33,214 bases of DNA from Clostridia bacterium (GTDB lineage Bacteria; Bacillota; Clostridia; TANB77; CAG-508): contig CAAEQN010000101.1 of NCBI GenBank assembly GCA_900758165.1, positions 1 to 33,214 of the forward strand, in the 5' to 3' direction. Every line of letters starts with the position of its first letter. Position 1 is the first letter of the stretch. The translations under genes were made by a program, and so were the position numbers. This document shows positions 23,305 through 32,169 of this stretch, piece by piece. The notes beneath the pieces were generated by a model, which saw only the letters and a list, made by a program, of their open reading frames with translations, did not search any database and was not told the origin of the DNA.

Positions 23305-24529
23305 TTACGTTCTCATTTGTTTTATCATCATATCTGCAAACACACCATATCCTTGTGTTGGGTCATTTACTAAAACATTTGTAACCGCTCCTATAAATTT
23401 TCCATTTTGTATTATTGGTGCACCACTCATTCCTTGTATTATTCCTCCTGTTTTTTCTAATAACTCTTGATCTGTTATTTTTATTAACATACTTTTATTG
23501 TCCTGATTATTGTTTCTATACACTCTTTCTATTTCTATATTGTATTTTCTTTTTGTATTATTATCAAGTTGGCATATTATTTCAGCCTTTCCTTCTTTTA
23601 TTTCTTCTCTTGATGCAACTTCAATTTCTTCATTTGTATTCATATTTAAATAATTTTTATTTGTAACTAATCCATAAACACCAAAATTTGTATTTTTATA
23701 AATCTTTCCTATTGTATTTCCGGTATCTATAGTCCCCCTTATTTCTCCTGGAATTCCTTTTCTTCCTTTATTTATAGATACTATATTAGCTGTAATAAGT
23801 TCTCCTGTTGCTATATCAACAATTTTCTCTGTGTCTATGTCTGTTATTCCATGTCCTAATGACATAAATAAATTTGTACTTGGTTCATAAAAAGTTAAAG
23901 TTCCTACTCCTGCTGTAGCATCTCTCACCCATAATCCAATTTTATATTCATTATTCGTTTTTATTGGAGTAATGCTTGTGTTTAATGTTTGTTCATTTTT
24001 AGAATATTTTATTGTTAAAGGTTTTCCTTCACTATTATTTACTTCATCTATTAGGTCTTGTGTATTTTTTATTTGACTATTATTTACTTCTAAAATGATA
24101 TCTCCTTGTTCTATTCCAGAATTTTCATAGGGCTTTTTCTTTTCATTGTTTCCTACATCTATCTGTGCCATTCCCACAACTAATACACCTTTAGTATACA
24201 ATTTCATTCCAATTGCATCGCCGTAGTGGTATTACTTTTGTTTTAGGAATCACATCTACATTTATATTTTTTACTTTTATATTTCCCAATTTTAAATTTA
24301 AATTAGTAGAACCAGTGGTACAGATTTTTTCTTTATTTATATTGCTTGCAGTTAGTACTGTATCATCTTTTGAGTTGTTAAGTGATAGTCCAGCTGCAAT
24401 TTTTAAATTTAGTCTATCACCTTCAAGAATTATTATATTATTTGGTATTGAATCTATAGAGCATATATAACAATATGAGAATATTAAAATAATTAATATG
24501 CAAATTATTGTTAATATTTTTTTGTTCAT
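23305..24529 (-). pseudogene. spoIVB: SpoIVB peptidase, interrupted by a one-base frameshift
   Basis: The two overlapping pieces together make one SpoIVB. The first (from the ATG at 24529, after GAAAGGATC) has the N-terminal membrane helix and ends out of frame at NWNEIVY. The second continues with MKLYTKGVLVVGMAQI, a PDZ domain (GIEQGDIILEVNNSQI), and the S55 serine-peptidase domain with SLGHGI (His) and IIQGMSGAPIIQNGK (Ser), then NDPTQGYGVF. Removing one base near 24221-24226 (the coding strand reads CTACGGCGATG where CTAGGCGATG is expected) joins them as VIPLGDAIGMKLYTKG. The joined length, 407 residues, is close to the 425 of B. subtilis. SpoIVB activates sigma-K in the mother cell, so loss would affect sporulation. 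It may be real decay or a sequencing error. Confidence 0.85.
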
Positions 24530-24554
24530 ATTTAGCGATCCTTTCACATAAAAA

Positions 24555-24588
24555 AATAACAAATAAATTTTAAAATTTATTTGTTATT
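24555..24588 (-). terminator. Terminator between the cyclophilin gene and spoIVB
   Basis: A perfect palindrome of 17-base arms (AATAACAAATAAATTTT) is followed on the minus strand by TTTTT. It lies about 50 bases past the cyclophilin stop and just ahead of the spoIVB ribosome site, so spoIVB needs its own promoter or read-through. Confidence 0.7.
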
Positions 24589-24636
24589 ATCATAACCAAA
24601 TTATATATGTTTTAAACTTACTTATTTTTTCTATTT

Positions 24637-25431
24637 TTATTGTTCAGTTGTTGTTTGTTGACTTGTTGATGTTTGATATTGTTTCATTAACCAATTGTAG
24701 TAATTAAATGGTTCTAGTGTTTTTGGTTCTCCATAATCCACACCATAAGTTTCTACTTTTATACTTTTTATTACTGGTGGGTTTACTGGCTTATCTACTC
24801 CATCTGTTGCATTTTTATCTCTTGTTACAACTTCTACATTAGAAATATTATCTACAACATCCATTCCTTCTATTACTTTTCCAAATCCTGCATATATTCC
24901 ATTTAGATTATCATTATCGTTTGTCATTATAAAGAATTGTGAACCAGCTGAATTGTAACCTTGTGTTGTTAAAGATGTACTTAAGCTACTATAATCTGTT
25001 CTTGCCATAGCAATGACACCTCTTTTAAATTTTAATGTATTTTCGCTATGTCCATTTGCTATAAATTCTCCTTCTATTGTATAAGCTTTGTCTTCTTTAA
25101 CATTATCTTCTATATTACTTAACATTGGACTTCCTGTACCAGTTCCGCTTTTATCTCCACCTTGTATCATAAATTCTGGTATAGTTCTGTGAAAAGTTAA
25201 GCCATCATAAAATCCTCTATTTGCAAGTCTTATAAAGTTTGTAACTGTATTTGGAGCCATTTCTGGATATAGTTCTACTTTTATTGTTCCAAAATTTTCT
25301 ACTTCTATTGTTGCAACTGGTTTTTTTACTTCCATAGTTGATTTTTTTATGTATCCATATCCTAAAAAAACAATTCCTACAATTACTGCTATTATAGCTA
25401 TTATTAATAATATTTTTAAAAATTTATTCAT
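24637..25431 (-). CDS. Membrane-anchored cyclophilin-type peptidyl-prolyl isomerase
   Basis: The protein has 264 residues from the ATG at 25431, placed after GAAAGGAAAAAATAA. An N-terminal membrane helix (about residues 4-27, then Tyr-Gly-Tyr-Ile-Lys-Lys) anchors it to the cell membrane, with the enzyme outside; no lipobox Cys is present. The cyclophilin fold starts at VATIEVENFGTIKVEL and has the active-site FHRTIPEFMIQGGD and AGSQFFIMT motifs. The loop that carries Trp in human cyclophilin A has Leu here, common in bacterial members. A Gln/Thr-rich tail closes the chain. It would assist folding of exported proteins. The PpiB label is not used because the function of the anchored version is not known. 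Confidence 0.88.
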   Translation of the reverse strand: MNKFLKILLIIAIIAVIVGIVFLGYGYIKKSTMEVKKPVATIEVENFGTIKVELYPEMAPNTVTNFIRLANRGFYDGLTFHRTIPEFMIQGGDKSGTGTGSPMLSNIEDNVKEDKAYTIEGEFIANGHSENTLKFKRGVIAMARTDYSSLSTSLTTQGYNSAGSQFFIMTNDNDNLNGIYAGFGKVIEGMDVVDNISNVEVVTRDKNATDGVDKPVNPPVIKSIKVETYGVDYGEPKTLEPFNYYNWLMKQYQTSTSQQTTTEQ

Positions 25432-25519
25432 TTTATTTTTTCCTTTCTCGAAATTTTCTATTTGCATTTTATATAAATACCATTATTTTTCTAAAATGTC
25501 AATAAATTTAATTTTATTG

Positions 25520-25553
25520 TTATATTAAAATTTTTATTATTTGTTTAATATAA
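25520..25553 (-). other. Hairpin after disA, possible weak terminator
   Basis: TTATATTAAA and TTTAATATAA pair perfectly around a 14-base AT-rich loop in the 141-base gap between disA and the cyclophilin gene. The following minus-strand sequence is A-rich, so it is a poor terminator by rule. Confidence 0.35.
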
Positions 25554-25572
25554 ATTTAATAAATTTTGTACA

Positions 25573-26646
25573 TTATAAAATTTCATTATCAAACACAAAT
25601 TGCTCTTGCATTCTTCTTAACGATTGTTTTATTGTTCTAGCTCTTACTTCTCCAATTCCGTCAACTTCATCTAATTTAGGAATATCTGCAGCTAATATAT
25701 GTTGAAATGATTTAAATGATTTTACTAAATTCTCTACTATGCTCGCTGGCATTCTTGGTATTTTATTTAATACCCTGTAACCTTTTGTATATACTCCAAC
25801 TTCATCATAATTATCAAAGTCTTCATATCCTAACAATTTGGCAATTATTTGAGATTTCATAAGATCTTCATAAGATAATTTTTTGATTTCTTCTATCACT
25901 TTTTCAGGAGTTCTCTTTTTACTTGGTACAATATAATCTTTTATCATTAGCAATTCTTCTTTGTCCAAATCCCCAACAAGTTCCTCTAATTGCATTTCTA
26001 AAAGTCTTCCATCTTCTCCAAGTTCATAAATTGATTTTTGCACTTCATCTACAACATTCATAACCATTTCTGCTCTTTGTATCGCTACTATTACGTTTTC
26101 TAATGTTACAATATCGTTAAATTCATATTCATTTAAAAGATTTAATTTATTATCAAATACTTTCATATATTTTTCTACAGTTTGAAGTGCTTGATTTGCT
26201 TTTGTTATAACTTTTGCAGTATCTTCTAAAACATATCTGTTATTTCCTTTAAATATTGTAATTATATTTCTTCTTTGGGATATACTTATAACTAAATCCC
26301 CTGTTTGTTTTGCTGTACGCTCTGCTGTTCTATGTCTTGTTCCTGTCTCTACTGTAGGAATCGATGATGATGGTATAAGTTGTGTATTTGCAAATAATAT
26401 TTTTTTCAAATCGGAACTAATAATTATTGCCCCATCCATTTTTGCAAGCTCATATAGTCTAGCAGGAGAATATTCTACATCTAAATTAAATCCTCCATCT
26501 GCAATTTCCATAACCTCTTTGCCATCTCCAATTACAATAAGACCACCAGTTTTAGCTTTTAAAATATTCTCCAAGCCTTCTCTTATTTGAGTTCCTGGTG
26601 CGATTGTTTTTAATACCTCTATTATATCATTATTGGTATTTGCCAA
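25573..26646 (-). CDS. disA: DNA integrity scanning protein DisA, diadenylate cyclase
   Basis: The protein has 357 residues, the normal length. DisA makes c-di-AMP from two ATP and pauses at branched DNA structures, linking genome integrity to sporulation. The DAC domain has the MDGAIIISSD motif (Asp71-Gly72-Ala73) and GTRHRTAERTA (Arg104-His105-Arg106-Thr107). A helical linker follows and the C-terminal HhH-type DNA-binding domain ends in LDEVDGIGEVRARTIKQSLRRMQE. The ribosome site GGGAGGAAAG lies next to the inverted-repeat element. It follows radA on the same strand, as in many Firmicutes. Confidence 0.95.
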   Translation of the reverse strand: MANTNNDIIEVLKTIAPGTQIREGLENILKAKTGGLIVIGDGKEVMEIADGGFNLDVEYSPARLYELAKMDGAIIISSDLKKILFANTQLIPSSSIPTVETGTRHRTAERTAKQTGDLVISISQRRNIITIFKGNNRYVLEDTAKVITKANQALQTVEKYMKVFDNKLNLLNEYEFNDIVTLENVIVAIQRAEMVMNVVDEVQKSIYELGEDGRLLEMQLEELVGDLDKEELLMIKDYIVPSKKRTPEKVIEEIKKLSYEDLMKSQIIAKLLGYEDFDNYDEVGVYTKGYRVLNKIPRMPASIVENLVKSFKSFQHILAADIPKLDEVDGIGEVRARTIKQSLRRMQEQFVFDNEIL

Positions 26647-26660
26647 TTTACTTTCCTCCC

Positions 26661-26763
26661 TCGCCCAATAGGGACGCCCCTTTTTGGGCGAAACTATTGC
26701 TAATATTTTATTTTTATATTAAATTAACTTTTTCGCCCAAAAAGGGGCGTCCCTATTGGGCGA
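26661..26763. repeat. Perfect 33-bp inverted repeat of two REP-like units
   Basis: Arm 1 is 26661-26693 and arm 2 is 26731-26763; arm 2 is the exact reverse complement of arm 1, with a 37-base AT-rich loop between. Each arm is itself a small palindrome bounded by CGCCCA and TGGGCG, like REP elements mobilised by RAYT transposases. The arms are GC-rich in an AT-rich setting. The element ends exactly at the radA stop codon and starts next to the disA ribosome site. It could fold in mRNA and act as a processing or termination structure between radA and disA. A MITE-like origin is inferred; no transposase is present here. Confidence 0.85.
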
Positions 26764-28128
26764 TTATTTTAATCCAACTTTTTGTAAAGCTTCGTTTATT
26801 GTCCTAACACCTATTATATCTATTTTATATTTTTCTTTCAATAGTTTTTTGTTACTTTCTGGAATAATGCAAGTCTTAAATCCCATTTTTTCGACTTCTT
26901 TTATTCTCTTATCTATCATGTTAACAGCTCTTATTTCACCTGTTAGTCCCACTTCTCCTATAGCTACCACATCTCTTGGTATGCTTATATTTCTAAAACT
27001 AGATGCAATAGTAAGTATTGTTCCTAAATCTACTGCTGGTTCTACTAGTCTTATTCCACTTACTACATTTAAATATACATCTTGTGAGCCAAGTGGTATA
27101 TTTGCTTTCTTTTCTAAAACTGCAATTAGCATTGTTAGTCTATTGTAATCTATTCCATTTGCAGCTCTTCTTGGCAAGCCATATACACTTGGAGTTGTTA
27201 ATGCTTGTAACTCTATTAGGAGTGGTCTTGTTCCTTCTACACTAGCAACAACCACAGAGCCTGGTGGATTGTCTTCTCTTTCTGAAATTAATACTTGTGA
27301 TGGATTCTTTATTTCTACCATTCCTTCATTTTGCATTTCAAACATGCCAATTTCGTTTGTTGAACCAAATCTATTTTTTACGCTTCTTAATATTCTGTAA
27401 GAAAAATATCTTTCTCCTTCTAGATACAATACTGTATCTACCATGTGTTCTAAAACTCTTGGGCCAGCAATATTACCGTCTTTTGTGACGTGACCTATTA
27501 TAATTGTTGTAATTTTGTGTCCCTTGCATACTCTCATAATTCTTGATGTAATTTCTCTTACTTGACTTACTGTTCCAGCAGCTGATGTTATTTCTTCAGA
27601 ATACATTGTTTGTATAGAATCTATTATTACAAGTTTTGGTTGCATCGCTAATATCGCTTCTTCTATTACATCAATATCAGTTTCTCCTAAAAACATAATA
27701 TTATTATTTTTTATTTTAAGTCTATCTGCTCTTATTTTTACTTGTTCTGCAGATTCTTCTCCTGATACATATAAAACTTTACCAGTTCCAGTTATTTTAT
27801 CACATAATTCTAAAATTAATGTAGATTTTCCTATTCCTGGCTCTCCTCCAAGAAGTACTAAAGAACCATTTACTAAACCTCCACCTAAAACCCTATTAAG
27901 TTCTGCAATTCCAGTATCTATTCTAAATTCATTTCTTCCTACTACTTCATTTAATATTTGAGCAGTAGCTTTTTCTTTTATAGTCTTTCCTGTGGCAGTT
28001 GATTTTGTTTCTACTATTTTTTGTTCAAAAAACGAATTCCAACTATTACATGCAGGGCATTTTCCTAGCCATTTAGGCGATTCGTATCCACATTCATTAC
28101 ACACAAAAACGGTTTTTGCTTTTGCCAT
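26764..28128 (-). CDS. radA: DNA repair protein RadA
   Basis: The protein has 454 residues, normal length. RadA is a RecA-like branch-migration ATPase in recombination. The N-terminal zinc finger has CNECGYESPKWLGKCPAC (Cys10, 13, 24, 27). Walker A is GEPGIGKS (95-102), Walker B VIIDSIQ (166-172) and the RadA signature KNRFG (250-254). The C-terminal Lon-like domain starts near VYGLPRRAANGIDY and contains VGEVGLTGEIR. The stop codon abuts the inverted repeat. Start chosen after GAGAGGAAGATACA. Downstream of pheT with a 64-base gap, so a pheS-pheT-radA-disA transcript is possible. Confidence 0.95.
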   Translation of the reverse strand: MAKAKTVFVCNECGYESPKWLGKCPACNSWNSFFEQKIVETKSTATGKTIKEKATAQILNEVVGRNEFRIDTGIAELNRVLGGGLVNGSLVLLGGEPGIGKSTLILELCDKITGTGKVLYVSGEESAEQVKIRADRLKIKNNNIMFLGETDIDVIEEAILAMQPKLVIIDSIQTMYSEEITSAAGTVSQVREITSRIMRVCKGHKITTIIIGHVTKDGNIAGPRVLEHMVDTVLYLEGERYFSYRILRSVKNRFGSTNEIGMFEMQNEGMVEIKNPSQVLISEREDNPPGSVVVASVEGTRPLLIELQALTTPSVYGLPRRAANGIDYNRLTMLIAVLEKKANIPLGSQDVYLNVVSGIRLVEPAVDLGTILTIASSFRNISIPRDVVAIGEVGLTGEIRAVNMIDKRIKEVEKMGFKTCIIPESNKKLLKEKYKIDIIGVRTINEALQKVGLK

Positions 28129-28192
28129 TGTATCTTCCTCTCTATATAAACTTTAATATCTAATTCATTCAATTTAAAATTTCACATTAATT

Positions 28193-30565
28193 TTAATTAC
28201 TTCTTACTTCTCCTAATTTGTTCAAATTTGTAATTATTTTTTCTAGAACTTTATTAATTTCTTCATCTGTCAAAGTTCTATTGCTTGAACCAAATGTTAA
28301 AGAATAAGCTAAACTTTTCTTTCCTTCTTCTATCCCTTTTCCTGTATATACATCAAATATCTCTGTATTTAATAATAGAGAACCTGCTGCTTTTTTTATA
28401 GCCATTGCTATTTGGTTTGATGTTATTTTATTCTCTACAACTATAGACAAATCCTTTTTTACTGTTGGATATTTTGATATTTCTTTATACTTCATTTTTC
28501 CGGTTTTTTTAGCTAGTAATTTTTCCAAATCTATTTCCATTACAAATACGTCTTCTTTTGTCATTTCTGGATGTATTTTTCCAATTAAACCAACTTCATC
28601 ATTATTTACAGAAATTACTGCACTTTGTCCTGGATGTAATTCTTTTGGCATGTTTTCTTTTACTATAAAACTATATCTTGCACCATATCCTAAAAAGTCT
28701 AACAACTCTTCTGCTATTCCTTTTACAATATAAAAATCTACTTTCTTTTTGCTGTTTATTCCATAGTAATAGTCTCCTGTTAATAAACATGCAATTTTAT
28801 TTTCTTCTTTATATTCTTCTCCCACTTTATAGAAAGTTTTTCCTATTTCAAATATAGATATATCTTTATTATAATGTGCAATATTATATTCATATATTTT
28901 ATATAATGATGAAAGTATACTACATCTTAATGTATTTCTATCTTCTGTAAGTGGTGCTAATAATTTTATTGCTTCTATTTTTTCATTATCTTTTGTAAAA
29001 TTTTTCGCTTCTTTTTCATTTACTAAAACGTATGATAGAGTTTCGTTTAATCCCAAATCTGCCATTTTGTGTCTTATCTCTCTTGTTGTTTTGTCGTAAC
29101 TTCCAGCCTTCATTGGTAATATTGGTACTTTAGAATCTATTTTATTAACTCCATATATACGTCCAATTTCTTCTATTAAGTCTTCTTTTATAGAAATATC
29201 TAATCTTCTTCTTGGAACTAGCACCTTAATATTCTCACCATCTTGAGTACAAGAAAATCCTAATCTTCTAAATACATCTAATACATCTTGCTTTGGAATT
29301 GTAGTTCCTAAAACATCATTTATTTTTTTGTAAGTTATATCTATCGCTTTATCAGACATATCTTCTTTATTATATTCTACAGTTCCACCAACTACTGTTC
29401 CTTCTGCATATTCCTCTAATAACTTTACAGCTCTTTCTATTGCCATATAAGTTCTATTTGGATCTAGTCCTTTTTCAAATCTGTTGCTTGCTTCGCTTCT
29501 TACAACTTTTTGAGAAGTTTTTCTTACTTTTACTGAATTAAAAATTGCAGATTCTATTATTACATTTTTTGTATTTTCTGTGATTTCTGTATCTAGTCCT
29601 CCCATAACACCTGCTAATCCTATTGCCTGTTCTCCATTTGATATTACTATATCATCAGATGTTAAAACTCTTTGTATATTGTCTAAAGTTGTTAGCTTTT
29701 CATTATTATTTGCCATTCTTACTTCTAAAACGCCTTTTAATTTGTCTGCATCATAGAAGTGTAAAGGTTGACCTAGTTCTAGCATTACATAATTACTAAT
29801 ATCTACAACATTATTAATTGGTCTTATTCCAGATGCTATTAATCTATTTTTTATAAACAATGGGCTTTCTTTTATCTTAACATTTTCAACTTTTTTTACT
29901 AATAAAGTAGTACAATTTTCTGTATTAACTTTTATTTTAAAGCTATCATTTATGTCTTTATTATTTTGTCCATGATATAAATCTACATCTTTTACCTTTT
30001 TATCATAAATTGCACCAATTTCATAAGCCATTCCTAATATGCTTAACAAATCTCCTCTGTTTGCTGTTAAATCAAAATCAATTACTCCATCATTCATTTG
30101 TAAATATTCTATTGGGTCTTTTCCAATTGGAGCATCTTGTGGAAGTTCATGTATACCTTCTTTATCTTCAGGCTTTAAAAATTTGCTGTCTAATCCTAAT
30201 TCTGCCATAGAACAAATCATTCCATCAGATTCCACTCCACGTTTCATGCTTTTATTTATAGTAATGCCTCCTGGAAGTTTTGCTCCTGGAAGTGAAACAA
30301 TTACTTTAAGCCCTTCTCTTACATTTGGAGCACCGCATACAATTTGTTTTACTTCATTTCCTATATTTACTTTGCAAACATGCAAATGGTCAGAATCAGG
30401 ATGCATAACACATGATATAACTTCTCCTATTACTAAATTAGTTGCATTTATTAAATTTTCAGCAGAGTCGTATTCGTTGCCTACATTTGTCATATCTTCT
30501 GCTAAAGTGTGTAAATCTACATCTATATCAACATAATCTTTTAAAAAATTTGTACTTAATTTCAT
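28193..30565 (-). CDS. pheT: Phenylalanyl-tRNA synthetase beta subunit
   Basis: The protein has 790 residues, typical for the long bacterial form. It pairs with PheS in an alpha2-beta2 enzyme. The order of domains is a tRNA-binding OB-fold region (about 41-150; VIGEVISCVMHPDSDHLHVC), B3/B4 editing domain (RPINNVVDISNYVMLELGQPLHFYDADKL), B5 domain (about 405-475), core, and a C-terminal anticodon-binding FDX-ACB domain (about 700-790; KYPTVKKDLSIVV). The ATG follows GAGGAGAGAATAAT. It lies 30 bases after pheS and is controlled with it by the T-box. Confidence 0.96.
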   Translation of the reverse strand: MKLSTNFLKDYVDIDVDLHTLAEDMTNVGNEYDSAENLINATNLVIGEVISCVMHPDSDHLHVCKVNIGNEVKQIVCGAPNVREGLKVIVSLPGAKLPGGITINKSMKRGVESDGMICSMAELGLDSKFLKPEDKEGIHELPQDAPIGKDPIEYLQMNDGVIDFDLTANRGDLLSILGMAYEIGAIYDKKVKDVDLYHGQNNKDINDSFKIKVNTENCTTLLVKKVENVKIKESPLFIKNRLIASGIRPINNVVDISNYVMLELGQPLHFYDADKLKGVLEVRMANNNEKLTTLDNIQRVLTSDDIVISNGEQAIGLAGVMGGLDTEITENTKNVIIESAIFNSVKVRKTSQKVVRSEASNRFEKGLDPNRTYMAIERAVKLLEEYAEGTVVGGTVEYNKEDMSDKAIDITYKKINDVLGTTIPKQDVLDVFRRLGFSCTQDGENIKVLVPRRRLDISIKEDLIEEIGRIYGVNKIDSKVPILPMKAGSYDKTTREIRHKMADLGLNETLSYVLVNEKEAKNFTKDNEKIEAIKLLAPLTEDRNTLRCSILSSLYKIYEYNIAHYNKDISIFEIGKTFYKVGEEYKEENKIACLLTGDYYYGINSKKKVDFYIVKGIAEELLDFLGYGARYSFIVKENMPKELHPGQSAVISVNNDEVGLIGKIHPEMTKEDVFVMEIDLEKLLAKKTGKMKYKEISKYPTVKKDLSIVVENKITSNQIAMAIKKAAGSLLLNTEIFDVYTGKGIEEGKKSLAYSLTFGSSNRTLTDEEINKVLEKIITNLNKLGEVRSN

Positions 30566-30595
30566 ATTATTCTCTCCTCTATATTTATAAATAAT

Positions 30596-31630
30596 TTAAT
30601 CCTTTCTATCAAATTGAGATAAGAATTTTACATCATTTGTATATAATAATCTCATATCTGTTATTCCATATTTAAACATTGCTAGCCTATCTAAACCTGT
30701 TCCAAATGCAAAACCGCTATAAACATCTGGATCATATCCATTCATTTTTAAGACATTTGGATGTACTATTCCAGATCCTAATACCTCTATCCATCCAGTT
30801 TGTTTACAAAGATTACAGCCTTTACCGCTACACTTAAAACAACTAACATCAACTTCGTAAGATGGCTCTGTAAATGGAAAATAACTTGGTCTAAATCTTA
30901 ATTGTGTATTTTCTCCTAATAATTTTCTCATAAATATTTCTAATGTTCCTTTTAAATCTGCAAATGAAATATTTTTGTCTACAACTAATCCTTCAACTTG
31001 ATTAAATTGATGTGAATGTGTTGCATCATCTTCTTTTCTGTAAGTTTTTCCAGGACAAATTATCCTTATTGGAGTTTTCTCTTCATTTGCCATCATTGTT
31101 CTTGCTTGAACTGAAGATGTTTGCGTCCTTAATAAATATTCTGTAGTTATATAAAAACTATCTTGCATATCTCTTGCAGGATGTCCCTTTGGAAGATTTA
31201 ATCTTTCAAAGCAATATTCATCTGTTTCTAATTCTGGTCCAGATACTACATCATATCCCATTGATACAAATAAATCTTCTACTTCTTCTACTATTCTATT
31301 TAATGGATGCATGCTTCCTCTTTTTACTTTTGTTGCAGGAAGTGTAATATCTATTGTTTCATCTTCTAGCTCTTTTTGTAATTCTTGCTTTTTAAATTCT
31401 GCTTCTTTTTCAGAAATCATGTTTTCAACTTCATTTCTTACTTTGTTTGCCAAACTTCCTATAACAGGCCTTTCTTCTGCTGCAATTTGTCCCATTCCTC
31501 TTAATATCTCTGTAAGCTCACCTTTTTTCCCTAAAACTTTTACTTTTAAATCGTTTAGTTCTTGAGAATTTTTTATTTCTTTTATTTTTTCTCTTGATTT
31601 TTTGCTTATTTCTTCAAGCTTCTCTCTCAT
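30596..31630 (-). CDS. pheS: Phenylalanyl-tRNA synthetase alpha subunit
   Basis: The protein has 344 residues, normal length. PheS carries the catalytic site that charges tRNA-Phe. The N-terminal coiled coil spans about 1-95. The class II catalytic core follows with MHPLNRIVEEVEDLFVSMGY, LLRTQTSSVQARTM, ICPGKTYRKEDDATHSHQFN (motif 2 region), and the C-terminal motif 3 in FGTGLDRLAMFKYGI. A small cysteine cluster, CFKCSGKGCNLCKQ, typical of many bacterial PheS, lies before motif 3. The ATG follows AAGGAGGAATAAAAAA. It is the first gene after the T-box leader. Confidence 0.97.
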   Translation of the reverse strand: MREKLEEISKKSREKIKEIKNSQELNDLKVKVLGKKGELTEILRGMGQIAAEERPVIGSLANKVRNEVENMISEKEAEFKKQELQKELEDETIDITLPATKVKRGSMHPLNRIVEEVEDLFVSMGYDVVSGPELETDEYCFERLNLPKGHPARDMQDSFYITTEYLLRTQTSSVQARTMMANEEKTPIRIICPGKTYRKEDDATHSHQFNQVEGLVVDKNISFADLKGTLEIFMRKLLGENTQLRFRPSYFPFTEPSYEVDVSCFKCSGKGCNLCKQTGWIEVLGSGIVHPNVLKMNGYDPDVYSGFAFGTGLDRLAMFKYGITDMRLLYTNDVKFLSQFDRKD

Positions 31631-31671
31631 TTTTTTATTCCTCCTTGTTTATAATAGTATAATTTTATATA

Positions 31672-31930
31672 CAAAATAAGCCATGCATCCTAAAGTTTTA
31701 TAGGACGAATGGCTTTATATCCGTGGTACCACCTAATTTTATTAATTAAAATAGACATATTATAATTAACCTCTTTATAGCTATAACGCAGCTATGCGTT
31801 CTTTTCTACTTTTGCTAAATAGCTATTCAAAAAGAAACCTCCAAAGTGAATTTTCTGTAATTTATATATGATTGGCTTTCAGCAATCTGCCTTTCTCTCT
31901 GTAATATACTTATTAATTACATACTTTGCT
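31672..31930 (-). promoter_or_regulatory. T-box leader of pheST, Phe specifier
   Basis: On the minus strand the leader has the conserved T-box sequence AGGTGGTACCACGG (31721-31734). Next comes an antiterminator/terminator switch with arms AAGCCAT and ATGGCTT. The specifier loop carries TTC, the Phe codon (31848-31850 as GAA on the plus strand), within AAATTCACTTTGG. A GAGAGAAAGGCAG stem I segment starts it. Uncharged tRNA-Phe pairs with the TTC and the T-box and stops termination, so pheST rises when phenylalanine is short. Confidence 0.92.
31678..31715 (-). terminator. T-box-controlled terminator ahead of pheS
   Basis: AAGCCAT...CCTA pairs with TAGG...ATGGCTT, followed by TATTTTGT on the minus strand. 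The 5' arm is shared with the antiterminator region. Confidence 0.75.
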
Positions 31931-31959
31931 TTATCTATGGCTTTAAATTTTACTTTTAT

Positions 31960-31988
31960 AGTTTACCACAATATTGTTGTTTTTTCAA
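31960..31988 (-). promoter_or_regulatory. Sigma-A promoter of the pheST leader
   Basis: On the minus strand TTGAAA (31983-31988) and TAAACT (31960-31965) are 17 bases apart. Transcription would start near 31952, giving a leader of about 320 bases. Confidence 0.65.
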
Positions 31989-32063
31989 TAGTTTTTTAAT
32001 AATTTTTCTTTGCACTGGTGCTCACGCTCTGCTTTTTTCTCCCCTATTTCAAGGATATTTGCT

Positions 32064-32126
32064 TTATTTATCGCTATGGGCTTTAGCTCCAAGGGTTTGC
32101 CTTATTTATCGCTATGGGCTTTAGCT
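32064..32126. repeat. Two 25-base direct repeats past the FGE-like gene
   Basis: TTATTTATCGCTATGGGCTT plus TAGCT is found at 32064-32088 and again at 32102-32126, a 38-base period. A weaker trace (GTTTATCGCA) lies at 32141. The stretch 31989-32169 otherwise holds no gene; its GC content is higher than the genome average in the part near the stop codon. Confidence 0.8.
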
Positions 32127-32169
32127 TGTGCTAAGTTCTGGTTTATCGCATCCAGGACCCAGGTCTACC

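Noticed and set aside
32064..32126. CRISPR array
   Set aside because: Only two repeat units with a 13-base gap and no cas genes.
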